NCBI GenBank assembly: GCA_964389005.1
Contig: CAYMCV010000023.1
Span: forward strand, 1 to 26,232
Length of the DNA stretch: 26,232 nt
Source: CAYMCV01 sp964389005
GTDB lineage: Bacteria; Bacillota; Clostridia; Lachnospirales; Lachnospiraceae
Direction of reading: 5' to 3'
The position numbers and the translations under genes are program-made. Below are positions 1 to 7,594 of the stretch, piece by piece (position 1 is the first letter of the stretch; every line of letters starts with the position of its first letter). The notes under the pieces were generated by a model. That model was not told where the DNA came from, ran no database searches, and was given only the letters and a program-made list of their open reading frames with translations.

Positions 1-756
1 AATCGCGCGATCATCCAGAAGCAGAATATCTTCGAATACAAACATCTTCTTTCTGATTTCATCTGCCAGTTCCGGATCTTCGATTTCCAAAGTTTCCATG
101 ATAAGTTTTTCTGTACCGCGATCCACGGTATTCAAAATTTCAACAACATGATCCACGCCACCGATGATGGTGTAATCCTGGTTTACAAGATTTGCCAGCT
201 TGGATTCCAAAATCTTCTCGACTTCCTTAATCACATCCGGACTTGTGCGATCCATGGTTGCAATACGTTTGGCAACATCAGCCTGTCGCTCCGGCGATAA
301 TGCAGATAAAATCATTGCCGATTGCGATGGTCCCAAATAAGACAGTATGAGTGCAATCGTCTGCGGATGTTCGTCCTGAATAAAACTCAGTAACTGACTC
401 GCATCCGTTTTTCGTACAAATTCAAAAGGTTTTACCTGAATGGACGCAGTCAGACGATTAATGACATCTACCGCCTTGTCTGCACCGAGTGCCTTTTCAA
501 GCAATTCCTTCGCATAACCGATACCGCCTTCTGCAATATATTGTTGCGCCAGACAGATTTCATAAAATTCATTGATGACTTCTTCTTTTGCCTGCGGCGT
601 CACGCTCCTCGTATTTGCAATTTCCAAGGTTAAATCTTCAATTTCATCTTCTTTCAGATGTTTAAAAATCATCGCCGACTTTTCCGGTCCCAATGAAATC
701 AGTAGGATTGCGGCTTTCTGTATTCCGCTGATTTTATCTTCGTTTCGTGCCATCAT
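1..756 (-). CDS. fliG: Flagellar motor switch protein FliG (C-terminus cut by window edge)
   Basis: FliG sits on the cytoplasmic face of the MS ring, links FliF to FliM and receives torque from the stators. The visible 252 residues begin MMARNEDKISGIQKAAILL and include the N-terminal FliF-binding domain and the middle domain with the family EHPQT motif (DEHPQTIALILSYLG). The reading frame is open to base 1, so the C-terminal domain with the charged torque-generating helix lies outside the window; the family is usually about 335-340 residues. Two adjacent ATG codons are possible starts. A G-rich Shine-Dalgarno (GGGGGTAGG) precedes them, and the first ATG lies one base after the fliF stop, so translational coupling is likely. 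It is part of the flgB-flgC-fliE-fliF-fliG operon. Confidence 0.97.
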   Translation of the reverse strand, partial: MMARNEDKISGIQKAAILLISLGPEKSAMIFKHLKEDEIEDLTLEIANTRSVTPQAKEEVINEFYEICLAQQYIAEGGIGYAKELLEKALGADKAVDVINRLTASIQVKPFEFVRKTDASQLLSFIQDEHPQTIALILSYLGPSQSAMILSALSPERQADVAKRIATMDRTSPDVIKEVEKILESKLANLVNQDYTIIGGVDHVVEILNTVDRGTEKLIMETLEIEDPELADEIRKKMFVFEDILLLDDRAI

Positions 757-757
757 C

Positions 758-2371
758 CTACCCCCAATCCTCGTTTAACCAGTTTCTGAGCAGATTTGCT
801 ACCGCCTCCGGATTCTCATCAACAAACTTTTCAATCATTTTTCGTGTTTCAGATTTGGTTTCTAGTTCAATATCTTCCAGCGGTTCACTCGGCATGGACT
901 GTAACAGGCTTTCCACAGAAAGTTCTTCCGGTTCTTCCGGTTTATTTTTATCTGTTTTCATGCTCCGTATCACCACATACGCAAGAAGAATCACAATCAG
1001 AACAATCAATGCAATCTGGAATATATCGGAAAAATCAACTTTTAATGATTCTTTGTCAACAAAGAACGGCTCTTCAAATGCAAGAATTGTGATTCGTTCC
1101 GCCGGAATACCCGTTGCGTTTGCAACAATACTGTAAAAATCATTCTCCACATCAAGTTTGGTTCTTGTCTCATTCTGTGCTTTGTATTCATCCCATGTGA
1201 TACCGTCTAACAAGCCTTGGTTCTCGACATCTTCTTCTCTGATAACGCGATAAGAAATCGCTGATATTGCAATGGAAGAATCATCATATACAATCAGTCC
1301 GGGGGGAATCGACTTGTTCGTCATAAACTCATTCGGAAGATAGTTCTTTGTAAACTCACTCTCTGTAGAAGTTCCGCCGGCACCGTCTTGATATACATAG
1401 GTTCCGCCTTCTCCATTGGAATCCGTACCAGGAACCGCAGCGGTTCCTCCGGTGGTCTCGGCTTCATATCCGCTCTCATTTGCCAGGACACCCTGTGCGG
1501 CGCCATCCACCGGTTTATACAGATGTTCTGCATATTCCGTAGTAGAAAAATCCAACACCAAATTGCTTGCGACTTCAATGAGATCATACTCATTCGTCCC
1601 AAGCAATACTTTTTTGACTTCATTTTTGACAATGGCTTCCGCCTGTTGTTTCGCCGTTGTCTGACTTCCGGCACTTCCCGCAATCGAAAGTTCATCTCCG
1701 CCGGAGAACAAAAGATTTCCTTCCGTGTCCATAATGACGACGTTCTCCGTGGTATCGTTTCCAATGGCAGTTTTTACAAATCTGGCTATCGCATAAGCAT
1801 TATCCTCAGTGCATGTCCCGGATAATGTCAAAAGCACCGTTGCATAGGATTGTTGATTCCGTGCAATCAGTGTTCCATCGTCCTCCGGTATCTTTAGAAT
1901 CACACTGGCCGACTCTACAAAATCATACTGTGACAAGTCATCTGCAAGCGCACTTTCCAAGTATGCCACATAGAGTTTCTGTTTGTCCGCTTCCGTTGTA
2001 CTTAATCCGCCGTTTACCACCTTGTCGATTCCAAAGTCGTCCGACATGATGTTGTTCGCGCCAAGTAAGAGACGTGCCTCCGACAATTGTTTGGTATTGA
2101 CCGTAAAAACCAAGCCGGAATCCGACACCTTGTATTTGATATCGCCGTTAACCAATAAATCTTTCACTTGCGATGCCTGATTGGTATTCTCGCAGGTTAC
2201 AAGATTCGTATATTGTATACGCGTGACAACCGTAATCAATATCGCAAATGCAACAATGATACCGATTCCGACCGCTAAAATGGTCGTTTTCTGTTTGGAT
2301 GAAAACTTATCCCACCATTCCTTTATCTTTCCGGGCAGTACTTTTAATCTGTCCAAAAGTTTCTCAACCAT
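758..2371 (-). CDS. fliF: Flagellar MS-ring protein FliF
   Basis: FliF forms the inner-membrane MS ring on which the export gate, rotor and rod are built. The 537-residue protein has a first transmembrane segment at about residues 30-50, ring-building modules in the extracytoplasmic part (with a VESASVILKIPEDDG stretch near residue 150), a low-complexity Gly/Thr/Ser insert near residues 300-335, a second transmembrane helix at about 450-468 and an acidic C-terminal tail. The tail ends with the conserved FliG-binding helix (KMIEKFVDENPEAVANLLRNWL). Length matches the family. The ATG is preceded by GGAGG with six bases between. The stop is one base before fliG. Confidence 0.97.
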   Translation of the reverse strand: MVEKLLDRLKVLPGKIKEWWDKFSSKQKTTILAVGIGIIVAFAILITVVTRIQYTNLVTCENTNQASQVKDLLVNGDIKYKVSDSGLVFTVNTKQLSEARLLLGANNIMSDDFGIDKVVNGGLSTTEADKQKLYVAYLESALADDLSQYDFVESASVILKIPEDDGTLIARNQQSYATVLLTLSGTCTEDNAYAIARFVKTAIGNDTTENVVIMDTEGNLLFSGGDELSIAGSAGSQTTAKQQAEAIVKNEVKKVLLGTNEYDLIEVASNLVLDFSTTEYAEHLYKPVDGAAQGVLANESGYEAETTGGTAAVPGTDSNGEGGTYVYQDGAGGTSTESEFTKNYLPNEFMTNKSIPPGLIVYDDSSIAISAISYRVIREEDVENQGLLDGITWDEYKAQNETRTKLDVENDFYSIVANATGIPAERITILAFEEPFFVDKESLKVDFSDIFQIALIVLIVILLAYVVIRSMKTDKNKPEEPEELSVESLLQSMPSEPLEDIELETKSETRKMIEKFVDENPEAVANLLRNWLNEDWG

Positions 2372-2451
2372 ATCTATCCTCCACGATGTACTTTCATACG
2401 CTCAATCGCCCCAAATCGATCATCGCATGTTCTAACCATGAATGCAAAACA

Positions 2452-2769
2452 TCAAATCTGCATCTGCATGATGGTTCTGTATGCTTCTAAAAATCGATCA
2501 CGAACCGCCACCGTATATTGCAGTGCCGTCGACGCTTTCTGTAATGCAATCGCCAAATCGTGTGTGTTCTCGGTCTCGCCCATCGCAAACTTCAGTTCTT
2601 CGTTCTCTGCATCGGATAAATAGGCATTGGTAACTTTTACATTGTCAATCGCTGCGTTCAACATGGCGCCAAATGCATCCGATTGATTTCCTTTCGCTGC
2701 CGAAAGGTTCTTGGCACTCGGCATAACGTTCGAAACAGTATCCATATTTGCCAAAGATAAAATATCCAT
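2452..2769 (-). CDS. fliE: Flagellar hook-basal body protein FliE
   Basis: FliE is the small adaptor between the MS ring and the proximal rod. From the chosen start it has 105 residues beginning MDILSLANMDTV and ending in the conserved helix with LQKASTALQYTVAVRDRFLEAYRTIMQMQI. An ATG 24 bases upstream would extend the protein, but it has no ribosome binding site, and the good one (GGAGG, eight bases before the ATG at 2769) would then lie inside the coding region; the start at 2769 is therefore preferred. It lies between flgC and fliF, as in most Gram-positive fla/che operons. About 80 bp without other recognisable features separate it from fliF. Confidence 0.95.
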   Translation of the reverse strand: MDILSLANMDTVSNVMPSAKNLSAAKGNQSDAFGAMLNAAIDNVKVTNAYLSDAENEELKFAMGETENTHDLAIALQKASTALQYTVAVRDRFLEAYRTIMQMQI

Positions 2770-2819
2770 AACCCTAACCTCCGTTTTCCCCATCCATATT
2801 ACAATTGCACGTCATCTAA

Positions 2820-3284
2820 CTATGATTTCAAGATATCCAAACCTTGAACCGCCATGGATTTGCTGGCGTCAAACGCCGTCGCATTCGCCTGATAAGCACG
2901 CGACGCATCAATCAGATTGGTCATCTCTGTAATTGTATTGACATTCGGATAATAAACATAACCATTTTCATCTGCATCCGGATGTGACGGATCGTATACC
3001 TGATTCATCTCCGTTGTCATGTCCTCTTGAACAGATACGACACGAACCCCGCCGCCAACCGACTTCCCGGCTACGTTCCCAACATTTGTTGCAGAATCCA
3101 AATAGTCACGAAACATTCCATGCTGTTCCTTTGCCTCAAACGTAACCACTTTACGTCGGTACGGTTCTCCGTTCTCGGTTCTTGTGGTATTCGCATTCGC
3201 CACATTCTCCGAAATCACATCCATACGATAACGTTGCGCCGTCATACCTGAAGCACTGACATCAAAAGCATCAAACATTCCCAT
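2820..3284 (-). CDS. flgC: Flagellar basal-body rod protein FlgC
   Basis: FlgC is a proximal rod component exported through the flagellar type III apparatus. The 154-residue protein has the N-terminal rod signature (MGMFDAFDVSASGMTAQRYRMDVISENVANANTTRT), with the ANxN-type segment shared by rod, hook and hook-associated proteins. Its C-terminal helix (MTNLIDASRAYQANATAFDASKSMAVQGLDILKS) should pair with the N-terminal helix in a coiled coil. The middle contains the usual YVYYPNVN motif. The start ATG follows AGGAG with seven bases between. It lies 29 bases after flgB in the same operon. Confidence 0.97.
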   Translation of the reverse strand: MGMFDAFDVSASGMTAQRYRMDVISENVANANTTRTENGEPYRRKVVTFEAKEQHGMFRDYLDSATNVGNVAGKSVGGGVRVVSVQEDMTTEMNQVYDPSHPDADENGYVYYPNVNTITEMTNLIDASRAYQANATAFDASKSMAVQGLDILKS

Positions 3285-3313
3285 AAAAATTCTCCTTTCC
3301 GAATTGCCTACCG

Positions 3314-3703
3314 CTACTTCATGGCAGTTTGCATATTCTGAAATTCCTGTGATATGCTACCCATTAATCCATTATATTTGATCTGATTCTTCGCCAATAA
3401 AACATTCTCAGTCTCAATATCGACGTTATTTCCATCCAAGCGATAAGAAAATCCTTCCGCGTCCGTATAAACACGCGGTGTTACTTCGGAAACCCGAAGA
3501 TTGGAAACCTTTTTGTCCGTCGATAGATAACGTGAGCCGCGTAACGCCTGCTGCAGTTCCGCCTCGAACGAAACATCCTTCCGCTTATATTCCGGCGTAC
3601 TGACATTGGCAATATTGTTGTTAATCGCTTCGTTCCGAAGCCATGCCGCATCCGCTGCCTTGTCAAGAACATTCACATAATCAAATACGCTCGATTGAAT
3701 CAT
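3314..3703 (-). CDS. flgB: Flagellar basal-body rod protein FlgB
   Basis: FlgB is a proximal rod protein and is the first gene of the flagellar operon here. The 129 residues contain the family N-terminal helix (AADAAWLRNEAINNNIANVSTPEYKRKDVSFE) and a C-terminal helix (LLAKNQIKYNGLMGSISQEFQNMQTAMK). An AGAGAGG ribosome binding site lies six bases before the ATG. Upstream are a predicted sigma-A promoter and a Spo0A box inside its spacer (separate entries). The order codY then flgB is also found in Bacillus subtilis, where the fla/che operon follows codY. Confidence 0.96.
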   Translation of the reverse strand: MIQSSVFDYVNVLDKAADAAWLRNEAINNNIANVSTPEYKRKDVSFEAELQQALRGSRYLSTDKKVSNLRVSEVTPRVYTDAEGFSYRLDGNNVDIETENVLLAKNQIKYNGLMGSISQEFQNMQTAMK

Positions 3704-3758
3704 TCAAAGCCTCTCTTTCCTGCATGTACCATAATGCATAATACGCCTACCTTATTTC

Positions 3759-3786
3759 ATTATAAGTATTTTCGACAAAAAAACAA
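3759..3786 (-). promoter_or_regulatory. Predicted sigma-A promoter of the flgB flagellar operon
   Basis: On the minus strand a -35-like TTGTTT (3781-3786) and a perfect -10 TATAAT (3759-3764) are separated by 16 bases. Initiation would fall near 3752, giving a leader of roughly 50 bases before flgB. It is the only strong -10 in the 303-bp codY-flgB gap. The -35 is weak, which would fit a regulated promoter. Predicted by eye. Confidence 0.5.
3771..3777 (-). promoter_or_regulatory. Spo0A box (TGTCGAA) inside the flgB promoter spacer
   Basis: The minus strand reads TTGTCGAAAA, an exact match to the TGTCGAA 0A box, exactly between the predicted -35 and -10 elements. Spo0A bound there would block RNA polymerase, so repression of flagellar genes at sporulation onset is the simplest reading. 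A 7-mer occurs by chance about three times in a window this size on both strands, so position rather than the match itself carries the weight. Confidence 0.4.
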
Positions 3787-3832
3787 GGTCTTTTTGCAAA
3801 ATAACCACCGTATCTTGTATTGAAATCCATAT

Positions 3833-3841
3833 TTATCCACA
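3833..3841 (+). promoter_or_regulatory. Perfect DnaA box (TTATCCACA)
   Basis: The 9-mer TTATCCACA is an exact match to the consensus strong DnaA box. It is intergenic, about 80-90 bp upstream of the predicted flgB start of transcription and downstream of the codY terminator. No second close match was seen in the same gap. It could be a DnaA regulatory or titration site, or chance. Confidence 0.4.
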
Positions 3842-3917
3842 AGATATCTGCTTCTGTCGGGTATATGAATTTTTGTTTACAAAACGGTTTTTATCACCAA
3901 GTGCCGCTCTGTGATAC

Positions 3918-3952
3918 AAAAAAAGGACTTATTGACTGCAATAAATCCTTTT
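3918..3952 (-). terminator. Rho-independent terminator of codY
   Basis: A 14-bp stem (3921-3934 with 3939-3952, one mismatched position) closes a four-base loop. Read on the minus strand it is followed by seven T residues. It lies about 55 bases after the codY stop, separating codY from the flagellar operon; flgB therefore needs its own promoter. Confidence 0.8.
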
Positions 3953-4006
3953 ATCTCCTATATATGGCTTCCATGCCCGAACCTGTCATAATACATATCG
4001 GCAATT

Positions 4007-4819
4007 CTATTGTTCTGTAAAACCCTTGGCACCCAATTTCGGTAAAGTTTCTTTCAATCGTTCGATTTCTTCAAAGACAACGTCGTTCAAAACTTTGATA
4101 TATGTACCTTTCATACCGGAGGATCGTGATTCGATGACACCGGCACTCTCCATTTTTCTGAGTGCATTTACAATCACCGAACGGGTAATCCCCACACGAT
4201 CGGCAATCTTACTGGCAACCAATACGCCTTCCATTCCTTTTAACTCGTCAAATACGCACACGATTGCTTCCTTCTCCGTTTCGGAGAGCGTTCCTATTGC
4301 TGCTCGAACGCCGGACTGCCTTCTGCTCTCATCCGCAATTTCCTCGCTGACGGAACGTAACATTTCCAGCCCCACAACACTGTTTCCGTACTCGCACAAG
4401 ATAATGTCGTCAATGCTGTAAGGTTCTCCGTTTTTATAAAGAAACAGCGTGCCGAGACGTTCTCCGGATATTTCAATCGGTGTCACAACGGCGTGATATC
4501 CGCTTACGTCTGTCTCTTCAAATCCAAGCGTATGTAGGTTTACATCCTCTTTGGTCGACAAGACCGCCAACAGACGTTCGTTAAAATCTTTATCTACAAA
4601 TGCCCCGACTTTTTCAGTCAGCAGTTCCTTGATCATTGGTATCTTTGCGGAGCAACTCATCCCAAGTAACTTCCCTTTTCTGCTGATAACCAACACATTG
4701 GACTCCATTGTTTCTCGCATAACTTTGCATATATCGTTAAATACAACTTTTCCTTTGCTGCTGTTATGCAACAATTTACCAATTTTACGTGTCTTATCCA
4801 GCAACTGTACACTTCCCAT
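4007..4819 (-). CDS. codY: Global transcriptional regulator CodY
   Basis: CodY is the nutrient-sensing repressor that responds to branched-chain amino acids and GTP in low-GC Gram-positives. The 270-residue protein has an N-terminal GAF domain (about residues 1-155, with GKLLGMS and ERLGTLFLYK) and a C-terminal winged helix (about 180-245). The DNA-recognition stretch ASKIADRVGITRSVIVNALR is essentially the Bacillus sequence, so DNA specificity is probably conserved. The GAF part is much more divergent, so effector response cannot be assumed. The ATG follows GGAGGTG. A minus-strand TTAACA with a weak -10 about 17 bases later could be a promoter but was not called. The gene lies between topA and flgB, both separated from it by terminators. 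Confidence 0.97.
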   Translation of the reverse strand: MGSVQLLDKTRKIGKLLHNSSKGKVVFNDICKVMRETMESNVLVISRKGKLLGMSCSAKIPMIKELLTEKVGAFVDKDFNERLLAVLSTKEDVNLHTLGFEETDVSGYHAVVTPIEISGERLGTLFLYKNGEPYSIDDIILCEYGNSVVGLEMLRSVSEEIADESRRQSGVRAAIGTLSETEKEAIVCVFDELKGMEGVLVASKIADRVGITRSVIVNALRKMESAGVIESRSSGMKGTYIKVLNDVVFEEIERLKETLPKLGAKGFTEQ

Positions 4820-4888
4820 TGCAACACCTCCAATCTTTCTTGCTACACCTGTAAAAATATGAAAACGGTGACTGTTAATTGTTTGTTT

Positions 4889-4925
4889 TAAAAGGAAAGA
4901 AAATGCAGAATATTGTATTCTGCAT
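4889..4925 (-). terminator. Terminator downstream of topA
   Basis: A perfect 10-bp stem (4903-4912 with 4916-4925, arm ATGCAGAATA) with a three-base loop is followed on the minus strand by a pyrimidine run TTTCTTTCCTTTT. It lies about 40 bases beyond the topA stop, in the 146-bp gap before codY. The tract is interrupted by C residues, so termination may be partial and some readthrough into codY is possible. Confidence 0.7.
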
Positions 4926-4965
4926 CTACCTTTTCATCTATTTTTAGAGCGTAACACACTTTTTG

Positions 4966-7038
4966 CTATTTTGCAAGTTTTTGACGCTGAAATCCACATT
5001 CTGCATTGGCGCAGACAAGTTGATTGCCTTTTTCTACCATAACAAATCCGCATTTCTCACAAATTTCCTTTGTCGGGCGTTGCCATACCATAAAATCGCA
5101 GGCAGGCGCATCCTCACACCCATAATACACTCTTCCTTTTTTGGTCTTTCGAATGACAATCTCTTTCTTACACTTTGGACACGAAACTCCGATTTTCTCA
5201 AGATAGGTTTTCGTATTTCTGCAATCCGGAAATCCGGGACATGCCAAGAATTTCCCATGCGGTCCGTACTTAATCACCATATTTCTTCCGCAAAGGTCAC
5301 AAACCTCATCAGAAACCTCATCGGCGATTTTGACTTCCGCAAGTTCTTTTTCCGCAAGTACAACCGCTTCGTTCAAATCCGGATAAAAATTGGAAACAAC
5401 CGTCTTCCACGATACGCTTCCTTCCTCCACTTTATCCAAAAGTGCTTCCATGTATGCAGTAAAATTCGTATCGACAATACTCGGAAATGCTTCCTTCATC
5501 ATACGATTGACAACGTCTCCGAGTTCGGAAACATAAAGGTTCTTGTTTTCTTTGACCACATAACGCCTTGCAATAATTGTTCCGATTGTGGGCGCATAAG
5601 TACTCGGACGTCCGATTCCGAGTTCTTCCATTGTACGTACAAGAGAAGCCTCCGTATAATGTGCCGGTGCCTGTGTGAAATGTTGTTGTTCTTCAAATGC
5701 GTTGAATGTAAGCTTCGTCTCTTTGGTAATGGTATTCAACAATGCGTTCGATTCCGACTTCTCGTCGTCCTCCTGCATATAGACACTGCGATATCCGTCA
5801 AACAGCAATTTGGATGCGCTGACACGAAACAGATACGCGCCACCGATTATCTTTACCGTTACCGTCTCAAAAACCGCCGGTGCCATACGACTTGCCGTAA
5901 AACGTTTCCATATTAACTGATATAAGCGATACTGGTCTCTGCTCAGCGAATCCTTCAGGATTTCCGGCGTTCTTGTAATGTCCGTCGGTCGAATTGCTTC
6001 ATGTGCATCTTGAATTTTTTTGTCTTCTTTGACAGTTCCGGTCTCTTCCGCAATATAGCGATCGCCGTAGGTGCTTCGAATATAGGCTTCTGCCGCACTC
6101 TTGGCTTCATTCGAAATTCTGGTGGAATCGGTACGCAAGTATGTGATTACGCCCACCGTACCGTTACCCAAAATATCAATTCCTTCATATAACTGTTGTG
6201 CAAGACGCATCGTTTTTTGGGTGGAAAATCCCAATATCTTACTTGCCTCCTGTTGCAATGTCGATGTTGTAAAAGGAAGCGGGGATTTTCTTGTTCTTTC
6301 ACCGGTTTTGACATCCGAAACGGCATATTTTGCGCCTTTAAGTTCTTTTTTTACCTTTTCCACCGATTCTTTGGCGTTTAAGTCCAGTTTTCCTTCCGTC
6401 GTTCCGACAAACATCGCCGTCAACGGTTTCTTCTCCCCTGCAATACTAAAATTCGCATTCAGGCTCCAATACTCTTCCGGTATAAACGCATTGATTTCAT
6501 CTTCGCGGTCGCAAATCACACGCAATGCAACCGATTGTACGCGACCTGCACTCAATCCGCGTTTGACCTTTGCCCAAAGCAGAGGTGAAATGCGATATCC
6601 AACCATGCGGTCGAGCATACGTCTGGCTTGTTGTGCATCAACCAAACTCATATTGATATCCCTTGCATTTTTTAGGGACTCTTTTACGGCGTTCTTGGTT
6701 ATTTCGTTAAACGTAATTCTGTATACCTTTTTATCGGAAAGTTTTAATGCCTCATAAAGATGCCATGAAATAGCCTCTCCTTCACGGTCGGGGTCGGTTG
6801 CAAGATAAATCTTTTCCGCCTTTTTAACTTCTTTACGAAGTTTCGAAAGTACATCTCCTTTTCCTCTGATGGTGATATACTTTGGTTCATATCCGTGTTC
6901 CACATCAATTCCCAATTGGCTCTTCGGCAAATCACGAACATGCCCGTTGCTTGCTGCCACTTCATAATTCGAGCCCAAAAACTTCTTGATTGTTTTCACC
7001 TTTGCCGGTGATTCCACAATTACAAAATATTTTGCCAT
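4966..7038 (-). CDS. topA: DNA topoisomerase I (type IA)
   Basis: TopA relaxes negative supercoils by passing one strand through a transient single-strand break. The 690-residue protein begins with a TOPRIM domain (MAKYFVIVESPAKVKTIKKFLG, with acidic metal ligands in LATDPDREGEA, D82, D84 and E86). The catalytic tyrosine is Y300 in GVITYLRTDSTRIS. The C-terminus has three zinc-ribbon modules with CxxC pairs (starting near residues 577, 620 and 659). Length and order are typical of Firmicutes TopA. It lies upstream of codY as in Bacillus, but here nothing intervenes, whereas Bacillus has trmFO, xerC/codV, clpQ and clpY between them. A predicted promoter lies upstream and a terminator downstream, so it is probably transcribed alone. 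Confidence 0.98.
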   Translation of the reverse strand: MAKYFVIVESPAKVKTIKKFLGSNYEVAASNGHVRDLPKSQLGIDVEHGYEPKYITIRGKGDVLSKLRKEVKKAEKIYLATDPDREGEAISWHLYEALKLSDKKVYRITFNEITKNAVKESLKNARDINMSLVDAQQARRMLDRMVGYRISPLLWAKVKRGLSAGRVQSVALRVICDREDEINAFIPEEYWSLNANFSIAGEKKPLTAMFVGTTEGKLDLNAKESVEKVKKELKGAKYAVSDVKTGERTRKSPLPFTTSTLQQEASKILGFSTQKTMRLAQQLYEGIDILGNGTVGVITYLRTDSTRISNEAKSAAEAYIRSTYGDRYIAEETGTVKEDKKIQDAHEAIRPTDITRTPEILKDSLSRDQYRLYQLIWKRFTASRMAPAVFETVTVKIIGGAYLFRVSASKLLFDGYRSVYMQEDDEKSESNALLNTITKETKLTFNAFEEQQHFTQAPAHYTEASLVRTMEELGIGRPSTYAPTIGTIIARRYVVKENKNLYVSELGDVVNRMMKEAFPSIVDTNFTAYMEALLDKVEEGSVSWKTVVSNFYPDLNEAVVLAEKELAEVKIADEVSDEVCDLCGRNMVIKYGPHGKFLACPGFPDCRNTKTYLEKIGVSCPKCKKEIVIRKTKKGRVYYGCEDAPACDFMVWQRPTKEICEKCGFVMVEKGNQLVCANAECGFQRQKLAK

Positions 7039-7184
7039 TCCAAAACCCCTGTTCTTACTTTTGTCTCTATCCGATACCTGTTCCTCTAACGGTCAGCTGT
7101 TGTTTTTTATTGATATTTCCGCACCTTTTGCTAAAAAAGTCCGTATTTTGACGTTTCTTAAAGTACAACAGTCAATCGCTGAAC

Positions 7185-7213
7185 ACTATACACCATATTT
7201 TCAAAACATGCAA
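7185..7213 (-). promoter_or_regulatory. Possible sigma-A promoter of topA
   Basis: Minus strand: TTGCAT (7208-7213) and TATAGT (7185-7190) separated by 17 bases. Initiation near 7178 would leave a leader of about 140 bases before topA. The leader contains an imperfect TTGAC/GTCAA inverted repeat with a bulge. The -35 matches only three of six consensus positions and touches the region just after the upstream gene, so the call is tentative. The rest of the 177-bp gap shows nothing else. Confidence 0.35.
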
Positions 7214-7215
7214 GC

Positions 7216-7443
7216 CTAAATATCCACCAGTATAATATCCGGTCCGATTTGTTTGATTTCGCAATAGCAGATTGTCTGTTCCGGTTCCGGAGAAAAAAAA
7301 TTGCAAAATCGTCCTTTCCCCGGAATAATCACTTTTAAAATGCATCCTTTTTGACAATCAAATTCTAAATCACAAATATGCCCAAGTTTCCTGCAATCCT
7401 TAATATTTACAACTTCCTTGTCTTTTAATTCCGAAAACAGCAT
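7216..7443 (-). CDS. YlmC/YmxH-family PRC-barrel sporulation-associated protein
   Basis: This 75-residue protein resembles the small PRC-barrel-like YlmC/YmxH family, usually found close to the sigE-sigG locus in endospore formers. It has the opening MLFSELKDKEVVNIKD, a LG-x-x-x-DLEFD segment, a central PGKGRF motif and the closing IGPDIILVDI. Seven of 75 residues are cysteine (17, 24, 30, 34, 47, 59, 61), which could mean metal binding or disulfides. The ribosome binding site (GTGGGA) is weak. It is divergent from sigG with about 150 bp between the start codons. The molecular function is unknown; the family name rests on motif recognition and position. Confidence 0.75.
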   Translation of the reverse strand: MLFSELKDKEVVNIKDCRKLGHICDLEFDCQKGCILKVIIPGKGRFCNFFSPEPEQTICYCEIKQIGPDIILVDI

Positions 7444-7523
7444 AAAGTTTTCCCACTTTTTTTACCAATATATTCCTTCGTTTTTGCATTATGATTTTTT
7501 CTTTTTTGGCAGTCATGATTTCG

Positions 7524-7553
7524 GTATAAGTTTACGAAAAACTGTGAACCCTT
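7524..7553 (+). promoter_or_regulatory. Possible forespore-type (SigF/SigG) promoter of sigG
   Basis: GTATA (7524-7528) is followed after 15 bases by GTGAACCCTT (7544-7553). This compares with the SigF consensus GYATA, about 16 bases, GGNNANAMTW, with two mismatches in the -10 element. Initiation would fall about 35 bases before the sigG start. Weak, but correctly placed for a forespore sigma gene. Confidence 0.28.
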
Positions 7554-7594
7554 ACTGTATCGGAAACGGAAATTATGAAGCAGGAGGCATGCCC

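Noticed and set aside
2770..2793. Eight-residue N-terminal extension of FliE
   Set aside because: The upstream ATG has no ribosome binding site and the strong GGAGG would be inside the coding region.
3767..3781. Possible CodY box in the flgB promoter
   Set aside because: Only nine of fifteen positions match AATTTTCWGAAAATT and the second half is poor; the Spo0A box reading of the same bases is exact.
3820..4020. 66-codon plus-strand open frame in the codY-flgB gap
   Set aside because: It runs through the codY terminator stem and into the end of codY, has no clear ribosome binding site and no family resemblance.
4826..4886. codY promoter (TTAACA, 17 bases, TTTACA)
   Set aside because: The -10 matches only three of six positions; no convincing alternative was found, so no promoter is called.
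4963..5916. 317-codon plus-strand open frame opposite topA
   Set aside because: It lies wholly antisense to well-supported topA, has no recognisable family motifs and is rich in Cys, Phe and Arg as expected of a reverse-strand shadow.
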